From assembly GCF_009687885.1 (NCBI RefSeq), contig NZ_BLAF01000013.1:285465-318432 (forward strand): a DNA stretch of 32,968 nt, written 5' to 3'. Shown here piece by piece: positions 1 to 8,055 of this stretch. A model generated the notes under the pieces. That model was not told the origin of the DNA and searched no databases. It saw only the letters and a list, made by a program, of their open reading frames with translations. Source of the stretch: Acrocarpospora pleiomorpha. GTDB lineage: Bacteria > Actinomycetota > Actinomycetes > Streptosporangiales > Streptosporangiaceae. Each line of letters opens with the position of its first letter. Within the stretch, counting starts at the first letter, position 1. The translations under genes were made by a program, and so were the position numbers.

Positions 1-30
1 AACCGCACTCTCCGCTGGACCGGCCGGTTC

Positions 31-66
31 CCCACCCAACCCTCTGATTTCCCTCGGGCTCCACCC
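31..66. repeat. Left half of a dispersed intergenic repeat, interrupted by the IS pair
   Basis: The sequence runs from CCCACCCAACCC to CCCTCGGGCTCC and resembles the beginnings of two tandem copies at 14477 and 14553. The matching second half (CCGCCTCCGCCATCCCCGTGG) resumes right after the insertion sequence, at 1849-1875. The simplest reading is that a non-coding chromosomal repeat was split by insertion. This rests on direct comparison by eye; the copies diverge at several positions. Confidence 0.6.
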
Positions 67-298
67 CAATATCGGGAATTTAGGTGGCGGGGCTTGTTGC
101 CAATTGCCCTGAAACCAGGACAAAGCTCCTGCAGAACGGGATCGACCAAGATCTAGTTCTGCGGAAGCTCCGTATGGGCGAGCTTGCCACGCCGGTGGAT
201 GGGCACGTGTTCGATCCGGCGCCTCGCTCGGACCGCGACCTGCCACATCACCATCCACCCCACTTGACACCCGCCCCACGACAGACTTCCCGGCATTG
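67..298 (+). mobile_element. 232-bp internally deleted (MITE-like) relative of the adjacent IS4-family element
   Basis: The element starts CAATATCGGGAA and ends TTCCCGGCATTG, matching both ends of the full element at 310-1841. Positions 67 to about 228 align with the IS left end and the first 17 transposase codons (MGE-A-PVD---VFDPA pattern). Around 229-235 the sequence jumps to the IS right end (GACCGCGACCTGCCACATCACCATCCA matched in part at 1748-1775). About 1.3 kb of transposase is therefore missing. The copy has drifted from its neighbour, so it is not a fresh deletion of that copy. It is flanked by GGGCTCCACCC at 56-66 and 299-309. It has no functional transposase, and could only move using an enzyme supplied in trans. 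Confidence 0.75.
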
Positions 299-323
299 GG
301 GCTCCACCCCAATGCCGGGAAGT
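285..323. repeat. Palindromic junction between the two abutting elements
   Basis: The right end of the short element and the left end of the full IS form a perfect palindrome with 16-bp arms (ACTTCCCGGCATTGGG and its complement) around GCTCCAC. The centre is the shared 11-bp direct repeat GGGCTCCACCC at 299-309. This is the structure expected when two copies of one transposon lie tip to tip. Confidence 0.8.
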
Positions 324-364
324 TAGGTGGTGGGGTTTGTTGTCAACTGCGCTGAAAGCAGGGC

Positions 365-416
365 GGAGCTCCTGCTAGAACGGGGATCGACCAAGATCTA
401 GTTCTGCGGGAGCTCC
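365..416 (+). promoter_or_regulatory. Hairpin covering the transposase ribosome binding site
   Basis: The arms GGAGCTCCTGCTAGAAC (365-381) and GTTCTGCGGGAGCTCC (401-416) pair almost completely, with one bulged base and one mismatch. The right arm contains the likely ribosome binding site GGGAG (408-412), six bases before the ATG at 419. Read-through transcripts would fold and hide it, as is known for IS10 and IS50. The inner part of the stem (GCAGAAC/GTTCTGC) survives in the short element near 131-165, which suggests it matters. The function is inferred. Confidence 0.5.
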
Positions 417-418
417 GT

Positions 419-1828
419 ATGGGTGAGTTTGCCATGCCGGTGGATCGGGACGTGTTCGATCCGGCGCATTTGGGGGTGCTGACCGATCAGCTTCCGGTGG
501 AGTTGGTCGATGAGGTGCTGGCGGCCTGCCGGCGGGGTGAGCGGCGGGTGCGGCTGCTCCCGGCCCGGGTGATGGTGTTCTTCCTGCTGGCGATGACGTT
601 GTTTCCCGAGCGGGGCTATGCGGGGGTGTGGCGGGCGTTGTCCTGCCGCCTGCGGGGCGGGGTGGTGCCGTCGGCGGCGGCGTTGCGGCAGGCCCGGGCC
701 CGGCTGGGTGAGGCTCCGGTGAAGATGCTGTTTGATCGGGTGCGGGGGCCGGTGGCCCCGGCGGGCCTGGCGGGGGCGTGGTGGCGGGGGCTGCGCCTGG
801 TGGCCTGGGACGGGTCGACCCTGGATCTGGCCGATGAGCCGCCGGTGCGGGCGGCGTTCGGGGCTCCGGTGCACGGCAGCGGGCGTGAAGGGGCGCCGCA
901 GATGGCCTTCGCGGTCACCGTCGAATGCGGCACCCGGGCGATCCTGGACGCGGTGTGGGGGCATCGCCGCACCAGCGAGCCGGTCCTGGCCGAAGGCATG
1001 CTGGGATGCCTGCGGCCCGGGATGCTGCTGCTGGCCGATCGCTGCTTTGCCGCTCTGCGCCTGTGGCAGGCCGCGCGCGGGACCGGAGCGCAGCTGCTGT
1101 GGCGGGCGCCGGCCCGGCTGTCCGGCACCCTGATCCAGCGGTTACCCGACGGCTCCTGCCTGGTCGAGCGCCGCGGCTATGCCAAAGGAGAACGGCACCT
1201 GCGCGTACTGGTGCGCCTGATCGAGGCCGAGATCACGATCAGGCTGGCCGATGGCAGAACCCGCCGCGAGTCCTACAAGCTGATGACCACCCTGATCGAC
1301 CATCGTGCCTTCCCCGCCGCCGACCTGATGGCCTGCTACCGGCAGCGGTGGGAGATCGAGACCGCCCTGTCCGGCCTCAAAGCCGTCCACAAAGGATCCC
1401 TGCGGCCCCTGCGCTCGCGTACCGTCACCGGCGTCCTGCAGGAGTTCTACGCCCTGCTCCTGACCCATCACCTGCTCCGCCGGCTGATCTGCCACGCCGC
1501 CCTGGACACCGGCCTGGACCCCGACCAGATCAGCTTCACCATCACCCTGCACACCACCCGAGACAGCCTCATCACCGGCATGGGAACCCGGCCATGCCAG
1601 GCCGCGCAGGACTGGGAACACACCCTGGCCCAGATCACCACCCGGCCCGCCCCCGCCACCCGACGCCCCAGAACCAGCCCCCGCGTCAAGAACCGCCCGA
1701 AAGTCCGCTACCCCTTCCGCAACACCCACCCCAACCCCAAAACCCAGACCGCGACCTACCACATCACCATCCACCACCCACCATCACCATCACCATCACC
1801 ATCCTTGACATCCACACCCACCACCTAA
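419..1828 (+). CDS. IS4-family transposase
   Basis: This 469-residue DDE transposase cuts and joins the element's ends. The N-terminal region (about residues 12-75, FDPAHLGVLTDQLP onward) looks like the IS4 N-terminal domain. The catalytic core shows the first Asp in VAWDGSTLDL, the second in LLADRCFAAL, and the YREK signature as YRQRWEIETALSGLK (Y-x2-R-x3-E-x6-K). The family is usually 400-480 residues, so it is full length. The C-terminal 60 residues are Pro/Thr/His-rich low complexity running into the right terminal repeat. The ATG at 419 follows GGGAG at a good distance, with that site held in a hairpin. No frameshift is seen. Confidence 0.9.
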   Translation: MGEFAMPVDRDVFDPAHLGVLTDQLPVELVDEVLAACRRGERRVRLLPARVMVFFLLAMTLFPERGYAGVWRALSCRLRGGVVPSAAALRQARARLGEAPVKMLFDRVRGPVAPAGLAGAWWRGLRLVAWDGSTLDLADEPPVRAAFGAPVHGSGREGAPQMAFAVTVECGTRAILDAVWGHRRTSEPVLAEGMLGCLRPGMLLLADRCFAALRLWQAARGTGAQLLWRAPARLSGTLIQRLPDGSCLVERRGYAKGERHLRVLVRLIEAEITIRLADGRTRRESYKLMTTLIDHRAFPAADLMACYRQRWEIETALSGLKAVHKGSLRPLRSRTVTGVLQEFYALLLTHHLLRRLICHAALDTGLDPDQISFTITLHTTRDSLITGMGTRPCQAAQDWEHTLAQITTRPAPATRRPRTSPRVKNRPKVRYPFRNTHPNPKTQTATYHITIHHPPSPSPSPSLTSTPTT

Positions 1829-1841
1829 CTTCCCGGCATTG

Positions 1842-1875
1842 GGGCTCCACCCGCCTCCGCCATCCCCGTGGTCGG
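1842..1875. repeat. Right half of the dispersed intergenic repeat
   Basis: Right after the IS comes the direct repeat GGGCTCCACCC, then GCCTCCGCCATCCCCGTGG. This continues the repeat cut at position 66 and resembles 14507-14530 and 14579-14609. It shows which sequence was the insertion target. Confidence 0.55.
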
Positions 1876-2110
1876 TCGAATGAGGCGAGCCGAGGACCTG
1901 TTCTTCGCGGGTTAAGGGTCTGCGGGTCGGTGTCCTGCTCCTGATCGAGCGTGGCGGATGGCTCTTCGGATAGCGGCAGTTAGGTAGATCTTTTGACGAG
2001 GCGTGCGACCTGCGGTTTTGTCGCGGATCAAGGCCAGGTTTTGTCATAGCCGCCAGATAGCGTGGGAACAGTTGTTCGGGATCTGCAGAAGCGGAGAGGG
2101 GGCGTCTTTC

Positions 2111-4189
2111 ATGCTCGGGTTTCCGTTCGAGGTGCGGGATCCCTCCCGTGCGGGGGGTGCCCGCGGACGCGAGGTGCCCGCGTTCTTGAAGGGCACGATG
2201 CTGGACCCGGACTACGTCCCGCCCCAGCGTTCCACCGACGACACCTACAGCGACACATACGGCGACACAGGGCAGCAGAACACAGGGCAGCAGTTCCTCC
2301 ACGACCGCTCCACCAACACCGTCCGCTCCACCGACTCTGGCCGCTCCACCGACGGTGCCCGCTCGGCGGGGGTGGAGGCCTCGGCAGGGCCGGGGGCCTG
2401 TGGTGAGCCGGTGGGTTCTGGGGTGCTGGTGTCGGAGCTGAGGCAGCGCGCGTCCCTGCTTGCGGTGTCCGACTTGCCCGAGGGTGCCGGGTTGTGTGTG
2501 GGTGAGACGGAGGAGCTGCTGTTCACGCGGGATCGGCTGGACTCGGCGATCGCCGCGCGGGTGGGGCGGGTGCATGCGACCGGTGAGGCCAGGAGTGCTG
2601 CGAGTGGCGGGCATGCCTCGACCGGGACCTGGCTGCGTGCCTCGGCGGGGATGACCGGCGGGGCCGCGTCGGCTTTGGTGCGGCTGGCGGTCCAGCTGGC
2701 CCGGCTGCCCGTGGTGCGGGACCGGTTCGCCTGCGGCGCGCTGGCGGAGGGGTCGGTCGAGGCGATCTGTCAGGTCACCGACCGTCTCAGTGATGAGCAG
2801 GCGGCGCTGGTGGAGCCGATCCTGCTGGAGTTGGCCGACGGCGCGTCTCCGGCGGAGATCGGCAAGGCCGGGCGGTACCTGCGTGAGCTGCTGGATCCGG
2901 GCACTCTGGAGGATGACGCCGAAGACGACTACGCGACGCGTTTCCTGCTGGTCCGCCCGTCCAGCACGGGCGGTGTGGAGGGGGAGTTCCGGCTGCCCCG
3001 CGAGGCCGGCGCCCGGCTGCGCGAGTTCCTCACCGCCTACGCACGGCCCAAGGGCAAAGACGATGACCGCCCGCTCCGGGTCCGCCAGGCCGACGCACTG
3101 TCGGCACTGCTCAGCAAGAAGGTCACCACCGAACTACTGGTCCTGGTCCGCGCCGAATCCCTCCCCACCGATCACCCCACACACGATCACCCCACCACCG
3201 GCCACCCCGCATCTGACGCCGACTGCACCCCTGCGGCCTCCACCGCGGCGTCCGACACCGCCGACGCCGCCACCACCGCGGCGTCCGGCACGCCCGCCAC
3301 GGGGGGACCGCCATCGCAGAGCACATCCGGACGCGCCGCCACCACTCACCCCGACAACGCCGACACCGCCGACACCGCTGGCTCCAGCGATGCCCGACCC
3401 GGGACACCCCAGGCCGGTGACGGCTCGACCCGCCGCGCGAGCGGCCCTCACCACACCGGAAGCACAAGTTCAACCGGAGATGGCACCGGCAGCGCGGACA
3501 CGCGATCAGCCGGGGCAGGTACCGACAGCGCGGACACGGGTTCAACCGGGCCAGGTACCGGCAGCATGGACACGGGTTCAACCGGAGCGGGTACCGCCAA
3601 CACGGACACGGGTGCGGGGAGCGCGAGCACGGGTGCGGGGAGCGCGAGCACGGGTGCGGGGAGCGCGAGCACGGGTGCGGGGAGCGCGAGCACGGGTGCG
3701 GGGAGCGCGAGCACGGGTGAAGGGCCGGTGCCGGAGGCGTGTAGGATCTGTGGGCACGCGCCGGACCGGCTCGCGCCCGGGCTGCTGATCGCCACCGGGC
3801 AGCTGCTGCCCATCTCCGACGTCCACCGGCTCGCCCGCACCTCACGACTGGTCCGCATGGTCGTCGACGCCAAGGGCCGGGTCCTGGACATGGGCCGCGC
3901 CGTTCGTCTGGCCACCCCCGCGCAGCGGCAGGCCATCCTGGCCCGCTACACCACCTGCTACCGCGACGACTGCGCCATCCCCGCCGACATGTGCGAAATC
4001 GACCACGTCACCGGCTGGGCTGAGGGCGGTACCACCGACCTGGACCAGCTCGCCCCCGCGTGTGCCTGGCACAACCGCGACAAAGCAACCCACCCCGACC
4101 GCTACCGCACCCGCCGCAACCACGACGGCACCTGGACCCTGCTCCACCTCGGCAAAAGAGGCCGCTTCGCCGCACGATTCCGACGCTGA
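2111..4189 (+). CDS. DUF222 / HNH endonuclease domain protein (13E12-repeat family type)
   Basis: A 692-residue protein. An ATG at 2111 with GGAGAGGGGG eight bases upstream is preferred over an in-frame GTG at 2003. After a Ser/Thr/Asp-rich N-terminus comes a mainly helical DUF222-like domain (about residues 110-345). A 190-residue low-complexity Ala/Thr/Asp/Gly linker follows, then CRICGHAPDRL, a short conserved region, and an HNH motif with CEIDHVTGWAEGG, DQLAPAC and WHNRDK (about residues 620-660). Cysteines in CxxC and CYRDDC may bind zinc. The family is multi-copy in actinomycetes and its physiological role is unclear; nuclease activity is inferred from the HNH motif. The linker holds five perfect 21-bp repeats. 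It stands alone, just beyond the insertion sequence, with 640 non-coding bases downstream. Confidence 0.85.
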   Translation: MLGFPFEVRDPSRAGGARGREVPAFLKGTMLDPDYVPPQRSTDDTYSDTYGDTGQQNTGQQFLHDRSTNTVRSTDSGRSTDGARSAGVEASAGPGACGEPVGSGVLVSELRQRASLLAVSDLPEGAGLCVGETEELLFTRDRLDSAIAARVGRVHATGEARSAASGGHASTGTWLRASAGMTGGAASALVRLAVQLARLPVVRDRFACGALAEGSVEAICQVTDRLSDEQAALVEPILLELADGASPAEIGKAGRYLRELLDPGTLEDDAEDDYATRFLLVRPSSTGGVEGEFRLPREAGARLREFLTAYARPKGKDDDRPLRVRQADALSALLSKKVTTELLVLVRAESLPTDHPTHDHPTTGHPASDADCTPAASTAASDTADAATTAASGTPATGGPPSQSTSGRAATTHPDNADTADTAGSSDARPGTPQAGDGSTRRASGPHHTGSTSSTGDGTGSADTRSAGAGTDSADTGSTGPGTGSMDTGSTGAGTANTDTGAGSASTGAGSASTGAGSASTGAGSASTGAGSASTGEGPVPEACRICGHAPDRLAPGLLIATGQLLPISDVHRLARTSRLVRMVVDAKGRVLDMGRAVRLATPAQRQAILARYTTCYRDDCAIPADMCEIDHVTGWAEGGTTDLDQLAPACAWHNRDKATHPDRYRTRRNHDGTWTLLHLGKRGRFAARFRR
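3608..3712 (+). repeat. Five perfect 21-bp tandem repeats inside the HNH gene
   Basis: The unit beginning ACGGGTGCGGGGAGC repeats without a mismatch at 3608, 3629, 3650, 3671 and 3692, with a partial sixth unit. It encodes the heptapeptide TGAGSAS in register. Upstream, 3480-3607 holds degenerate relatives (TGSTGAGT and similar), so the array has probably expanded recently. Since 21 is divisible by three, changes in copy number keep the frame. Confidence 0.9.
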
Positions 4190-4784
4190 ACCGGACGAGC
4201 ACGAGCGCACCACCCAGCCACCACGGCCGGGAACCGTCCACGACGGCTCCCCGCTTGGTCAGATCCGCGGGCCGACTCCCCGTGCCGACTCCGCGGGCCG
4301 GACTCCCTGTGCCGACTCTCCGTTTGGTCGGCTCCGACCTCGCAGGTCTTTCGGCGTGGACACTGCGGATGCCCGCGTGATGTACCCCGGTCTTTGCTGA
4401 GCCGCTGTGGCCAGTGGCGGTCGCGGCTTCATGCTGTGCGCGGGGGAGGACCGAACCGCGCCATCGGGAATGAGATGCCAGCGGCGGTCCGGGCTTGCGG
4501 GGGCGCGTCGGGTTAGTTGCTGAGGTGAGGCTGCCTCCGGCAGGTCGTGTGCTTCCTCTGGGCATGCCTCACATCCGAGGTTGAGCCGTTCCGCGTGGGC
4601 TGTTGCCAGGCAACTGGGGTGCTCCTTGGAGCAGCGGAGCAAGCGGAGCCCCGCAGTTCCTCGGTCCGGTGCCGATGTGGGTGGGTGGGGAAACCTGGAA
4701 CGATCTCTGGCTTCTCCGGGGCAGCCACAGTAAAGGGTGAGGACTCCACGGTGACTCTATGGGGTCGAGGTGTGGCATGATGCC
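4190..4784. other. Non-coding stretch between the HNH gene and the CooC-like ATPase
   Basis: I find no convincing gene here; open frames on both strands have poor composition and no recognisable motif. A short degenerate tandem array of GCCGACTCC-type units lies at about 4270-4325. The right end carries the promoter region of the next gene, with a possible -10 CATGAT at 4777-4782 but no clear -35. Confidence 0.5.
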
Positions 4785-4817
4785 GAGTGACAGTGGAAAC
4801 GGTTTTCACATTCACTC
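4785..4817 (+). promoter_or_regulatory. 33-bp imperfect dyad with a Zur-box-like core, upstream of the ATPase gene
   Basis: The outer arms GAGTGA (4785-4790) and TCACTC (4812-4817) enclose TGGAAACGGTTTTCA (4794-4808). Thirteen of 16 base pairs match around the centre at 4801. The 15-bp core resembles the actinobacterial Zur box as I remember it (TGAAAATGATTTTCA type), differing at three positions. It ends just before the ribosome binding site AGGAG of the gene at 4830, so a bound repressor would block transcription start or elongation. The dyad is seen; the link to zinc is inferred. Confidence 0.5.
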
Positions 4818-4829
4818 AGGAGTGCGCTC

Positions 4830-5771
4830 ATGCGTGTGGCGTTCGTCGGTAAGGGCGGCAGCGGCAAGACCACGATGTCGTCGCTGTTCGCGAGGTACGC
4901 GACGACGGGGGGTCCGGTCGTGGCCATCGACGCGGACATCAACCAGCACCTCGGGCTCGCCCTCGGCATCGAGACGACGCCCCCACCGCTGGGTGCCGGG
5001 CTCACCGAGATCAAGGACTACCTGCGCGGCGACAACCCGCTCATCCCCTCGGCGGCGGCCATGGTCAAGACCACCCCGCCCGGCCGCGGCTCCCGCCAGC
5101 CCACCATCGACGACCCCTTCTTCCTGGACACCTTCGCCGTCCGCGACGGTGACCTCCACCTGATGGCCACCGGCCCGTTCAGCGAGGACGACCTGGGCGT
5201 CGCCTGCTACCACTCCAAGATCGGCGCGGTCGAGCTCTACCTCAACCACCTGGTGGACGGCCCCGGCGAATATGTCGTCGTGGACATGACCGCGGGCGCC
5301 GACTCTTTCGCGTCCGGCCTGTTCACCCGCTTCGACCTCACCTTCCTGGTGGCCGAACCCACCCGCCAGGGCATCGGCGTCTACCAGCAGTACCGCGAGT
5401 ACGCCGCCGGCTTCGACGTCCCCCTGGCCGTCATCGGCAACAAGGTGCAGTCCCCCGCCGACCTCGCCTTCCTGCGCGACCACGTCGGCGACGCCCTGCT
5501 CGCCACGATGACACACTCCCCCGCCATCCGCGCCATGGAGCAGGGCCACCCCTTCACTCTCCACGACCTGGAACCCACCAACCTCACAACCCTGGCCACC
5601 ATGCTCGCCACGCTCGACGCCCAGGAGAAGGACTGGCCCCGCTTCGCCCGCCAGACCGCCGAGTTCCACCTCAAGAACGCCCACTCCTGGGCCAACCTCG
5701 CCACCGGCACCGACCTGACCACCCAGATCGACCCCCACCACCAGTACGGCCCTGCCCCCGCCCACTTCTGA
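4830..5771 (+). CDS. CooC/ParA-type P-loop ATPase
   Basis: A 313-residue soluble protein. It begins with a deviant Walker A motif (GKGGSGKTT, residues 7-15), as in the SIMIBI class that includes CooC, ParA/MinD and NifH. IDADINQHLG follows as the switch I region, and VVVDMTAGADSF as the Walker B/switch II region. CooC-like members insert metal into enzymes; the CxC pair of true CooC is not seen, only a lone Cys in GVACYHSK. An ATG with AGGAG seven bases upstream sets the start. No metalloenzyme gene is adjacent, so the client is unknown. The dyad just upstream hints at metal-dependent control, but this is inference. A ParA-like partitioning role is less likely without a ParB partner. Confidence 0.8.
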   Translation: MRVAFVGKGGSGKTTMSSLFARYATTGGPVVAIDADINQHLGLALGIETTPPPLGAGLTEIKDYLRGDNPLIPSAAAMVKTTPPGRGSRQPTIDDPFFLDTFAVRDGDLHLMATGPFSEDDLGVACYHSKIGAVELYLNHLVDGPGEYVVVDMTAGADSFASGLFTRFDLTFLVAEPTRQGIGVYQQYREYAAGFDVPLAVIGNKVQSPADLAFLRDHVGDALLATMTHSPAIRAMEQGHPFTLHDLEPTNLTTLATMLATLDAQEKDWPRFARQTAEFHLKNAHSWANLATGTDLTTQIDPHHQYGPAPAHF

Positions 5772-5890
5772 TCTCCTTCGCGCCGGGTGAAGCGTGGCGT
5801 TAGGCGGATATGAGTGTCGCCTCGCCGACAGGTGGAGGCGCTGAGATGCCGACATAGCGTCGGATCGATCTCTTTGAGAGGAGAAAGCAC

Positions 5891-6277
5891 ATGTCGCTGA
5901 CCGTTTCCAACGATCTGCTCGATCGGGCGAGGGAGGGGGATGTCGACGACGCGGCTTTTGTCGCCTGTGTTCGTGACTCGCTTCCGTATGCCTGGTCGGT
6001 GATCAGCGATCTGGTCGAGCAGCGTGCCACCAGCGGCGCCGAGTTCGCCGACAACCTCGTTCCGCCGCCGGACGAGTCCGCCCGCGGCCAGCTCCTGCGC
6101 TGCCTGGCCAGCGACTCCATGCGCGGCGCGCTGGAACGCCACTTCGGTATCCGGCTCGCCTTCCAGAACTGCCACCGCGTGGCCGTCTTCCACCCGAGCG
6201 CGACCGACGCCCTCGCGGAATTCACCAGCCCCAGGGCTCAGATCCTGAACCAGAAGCCCGAGCTCGTGGACTGTTAA
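5891..6277 (+). CDS. Conserved small actinobacterial protein (SCO5389-like)
   Basis: This 128-residue cytosolic protein begins MSLTVSNDLLDRAREG and contains the stretches CVRDSLPYAW, FADNLVPPPDESARGQLLR, ALERHFGIRLAFQNCHRVAVF and ending LNQKPELVDC. I recognise this pattern as a widely conserved actinomycete family that I believe is called SCO5389-like; its function is not established. The ribosome binding site AGGAGA lies seven bases before the ATG. The leader holds a small hairpin, CCGAC/GTCGG, at 5849-5863. It is followed by a terminator-like stem shared with rnhB. Confidence 0.75.
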   Translation: MSLTVSNDLLDRAREGDVDDAAFVACVRDSLPYAWSVISDLVEQRATSGAEFADNLVPPPDESARGQLLRCLASDSMRGALERHFGIRLAFQNCHRVAVFHPSATDALAEFTSPRAQILNQKPELVDC

Positions 6278-6287
6278 GCGCGTTCCC

Positions 6288-6317
6288 GTGGCTCCGCCGC
6301 CCACCCGGCGGGGCCAC
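6288..6317. terminator. Likely bidirectional terminator between convergent genes
   Basis: Arms GTGGCTCCGCCG (6288-6299) and CGGCGGGGCCAC (6306-6317) pair with one mismatch around a six-base loop. It lies between the stop at 6277 on the plus strand and the rnhB stop at 6325 on the minus strand. It lacks a clear T-run, as is common for actinobacterial terminators. Confidence 0.6.
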
Positions 6318-6324
6318 CCCGCAA

Positions 6325-7002
6325 TTAGCCGAAGAGCGGCAATTGCCCTTCGCCCGCCAGGGCGTTCCTGTGGCGCTTGAGGTGGCGCCACTGCGGGAGG
6401 TCGTCCAGGTAGGACCAGGACAGGCGGTGGTGTGGGGTGGGTCCGAATTCGGCCAGTGCCTGCTGGTGTACGGGGGACGGGTAGCCCGCGTTGTCGGCGA
6501 AGCCGTACGCCTCGAAACCGAGGGTGGCCATGTGGGTGTCGCGTCTGACCTTGGCGAGGACGGAGGCGGCGGCGACGGAGACACAGGTCAGATCGCCCTT
6601 GATCTCGCAGCGGACGGGCCACGGTGGGCCGAGGTAGTCGTGTTTGCCGTCGAGGATGACCGCGTCGGGGCGTACCGGTAGGGATTCCAGGGCGCGGCGG
6701 GCGGCGCGGCGGAGGGCTTCGGTCATGCCGAGGGTGTCGATCTCCTCGACGGTGGCCTCGCCGTGGCCGATGCCCAGGGCCCAGGCTTCGATCTCGGCGA
6801 CCATGGCGGCCCGGCGTTTGACCGTGAGCATCTTGGAGTCGGTGAGACCGGCCGGCGGCTCGGACAGATCGGTCACCACCGCGCATACCGACACCGGACC
6901 CGCCCAGGCGCCGCGGCCCACCTCGTCCACTCCGGCCACGAGTTTCGCCCCTCCGGCGGTGGTGAGCAGGCGTTCCAGGTCATAGGTGGGGGCATCGGTC
7001 AC
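6325..7002 (-). CDS. rnhB: Ribonuclease HII
   Basis: A 225-residue enzyme that cleaves the RNA strand of RNA-DNA hybrids, including single ribonucleotides misincorporated in DNA. The family signature is clear: [16 protein letters not shown] near the N-terminus (catalytic Asp-Glu-x-Gly-Arg-Gly), [45 protein letters not shown] and the C-terminal [12 protein letters not shown] place the start at the GTG at 7002; a TTG at 7011 is an alternative. The preceding LysR gene ends ten bases upstream on the same strand, so the two may share a transcript. Confidence 0.95.
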   Translation of the reverse strand: MTDAPTYDLERLLTTAGGAKLVAGVDEVGRGAWAGPVSVCAVVTDLSEPPAGLTDSKMLTVKRRAAMVAEIEAWALGIGHGEATVEEIDTLGMTEALRRAARRALESLPVRPDAVILDGKHDYLGPPWPVRCEIKGDLTCVSVAAASVLAKVRRDTHMATLGFEAYGFADNAGYPSPVHQQALAEFGPTPHHRLSWSYLDDLPQWRHLKRHRNALAGEGQLPLFG

Positions 7003-7012
7003 GCCGCACAAC

Positions 7013-7957
7013 CTACTGGAGCTCGTCTCCGGCGACGGTCAGATGCGGCAGATCCGCGGCGAGATAGCGGGCGGCCACGTGCAGCGCCCGGAGCACGGCC
7101 GCCACCGAGGCCCGCTGCACGCTGGAACCCCGCGCGACGGCATAGATGCGGCGCTCGATCTGCTCCCCGGGAAACTCCCGGACCACCACCCCGCGCACCC
7201 CGGCGGCCAGCGAGAGAGCGGGCACCGCCGCGATCCCGATCCCCTTGGCGACCAGGCTCAGGATCGTGCCGAGCCCTTCGAACTCCCACGCCACCGGAGG
7301 CGCGCCCCCGACATCGGCGAGCAGCCGGTCCACCGCCGTACGGGACGGTTCGCCTTCGGGGGTGGCCATCCACGACTCGTCCCGCAGGCGTACGGGATCC
7401 ACCGACGCATCCGGATCCGCGAGCCGGTGGCGGCGTGGCACGGCGAGCACCAAAGGGTCGTTGAGCAGTGGAAACACCGTCAGCGTGGAATGCTGGCGGA
7501 CCCGCCCCCACCAGTCGTCCACCAGCGCGATGTCCACCTCCCCGGACTCGACCTCCCGCATGCCCCGCCCGGACCGGCTCTGCATCAGCCGCAGCGACAG
7601 CTCCTGATGCCGCCGCAACGACCGGGCCAGCGCGGGCGCGAACGCGACGGCCGCGGTGGGGAAGGCGGTCACCACCACCCGCCCGGACGGCGTCGCCGCG
7701 TGGCTGGACAGATCCGACTCGGCGCTCTCCACCAGGCTGAGGATGTGCTCGGCGTGCTCGACCAGCCGCCGCCCGGCGTCGGTGAGCTCGGCGCTGCGCG
7801 AGGTCCGGTCGATCAGCGCCACCCCGGCCTCCCGCTCCAGCGCCGCCAGTTGCTGCGAGACCGCCGACGCGCTGTATCCGAGCGAGGACGCCGTGGCCGC
7901 GATGCTGCCCCGCCGGGCGAATTCACATATCAACGTCAAACGCCGCAAATCAAGCAT
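7013..7957 (-). CDS. LysR-family transcriptional regulator
   Basis: A 314-residue DNA-binding regulator. The N-terminal winged helix-turn-helix (residues 1-60) has the typical [28 protein letters not shown] pattern. A linker helix and a periplasmic-binding-protein-like effector domain (about residues 90-295) follow. ATG at 7957 has AAGGAG five bases upstream on the minus strand. It is divergent from the aminotransferase gene, with only about 100 bases between starts. By the usual LysR arrangement it probably controls that gene and itself. The effector is unknown; an amino acid would suit the target. Confidence 0.9.
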   Translation of the reverse strand: MLDLRRLTLICEFARRGSIAATASSLGYSASAVSQQLAALEREAGVALIDRTSRSAELTDAGRRLVEHAEHILSLVESAESDLSSHAATPSGRVVVTAFPTAAVAFAPALARSLRRHQELSLRLMQSRSGRGMREVESGEVDIALVDDWWGRVRQHSTLTVFPLLNDPLVLAVPRRHRLADPDASVDPVRLRDESWMATPEGEPSRTAVDRLLADVGGAPPVAWEFEGLGTILSLVAKGIGIAAVPALSLAAGVRGVVVREFPGEQIERRIYAVARGSSVQRASVAAVLRALHVAARYLAADLPHLTVAGDELQ

Positions 7958-8055
7958 CGGATCTCCTTATGCCAGGCACCGAAAAGCCTCGCTTGTACCG
8001 ATGCCTCTCCCGCCTCAGGCTGGGAACGTTCCGAGCGATGGAAGGAAAAAGAAGA
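7958..8055. promoter_or_regulatory. Divergent LysR-aminotransferase control region
   Basis: This short gap should hold both promoters and the LysR sites. The clearest symmetric elements are GGAACGTTCC (8023-8032), a perfect 10-bp palindrome, and GCCTCAGGC (8012-8020). No textbook -10/-35 pair is evident. The assignment rests on position. Confidence 0.4.

Larger units (their letters stand above)
310..1841 (+). mobile_element. Complete IS4-family insertion sequence, about 1532 bp
   Basis: Terminal inverted repeats of 24 bp are perfect (310-333 and 1818-1841, starting CAATGCCGGGAAG). The flanks are the 11-bp direct repeat GGGCTCCACCC at 299-309 and 1842-1852; a target duplication of about 10-13 bp is usual for the IS4 family. 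One transposase gene fills the element, and its stop codon lies inside the right terminal repeat. The element looks intact and potentially active. Confidence 0.85.

Noticed and set aside
84..326. 80-residue open frame near the left edge
   Set aside because: It runs through the deleted transposon copy and joins the transposase N-terminus to a shifted C-terminal reading. It is not a gene.
2003..2110. GTG start of the HNH gene 36 codons upstream
   Set aside because: The ATG at 2111 has a strong ribosome binding site; the extension has none and an unusual composition.
3608..3712. CRISPR array
   Set aside because: The repeats are contiguous 21-bp units in a coding frame with no spacers.
4190..4829. 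Several small open frames on both strands
   Set aside because: They lack recognisable motifs and credible starts, and overlap each other on both strands.
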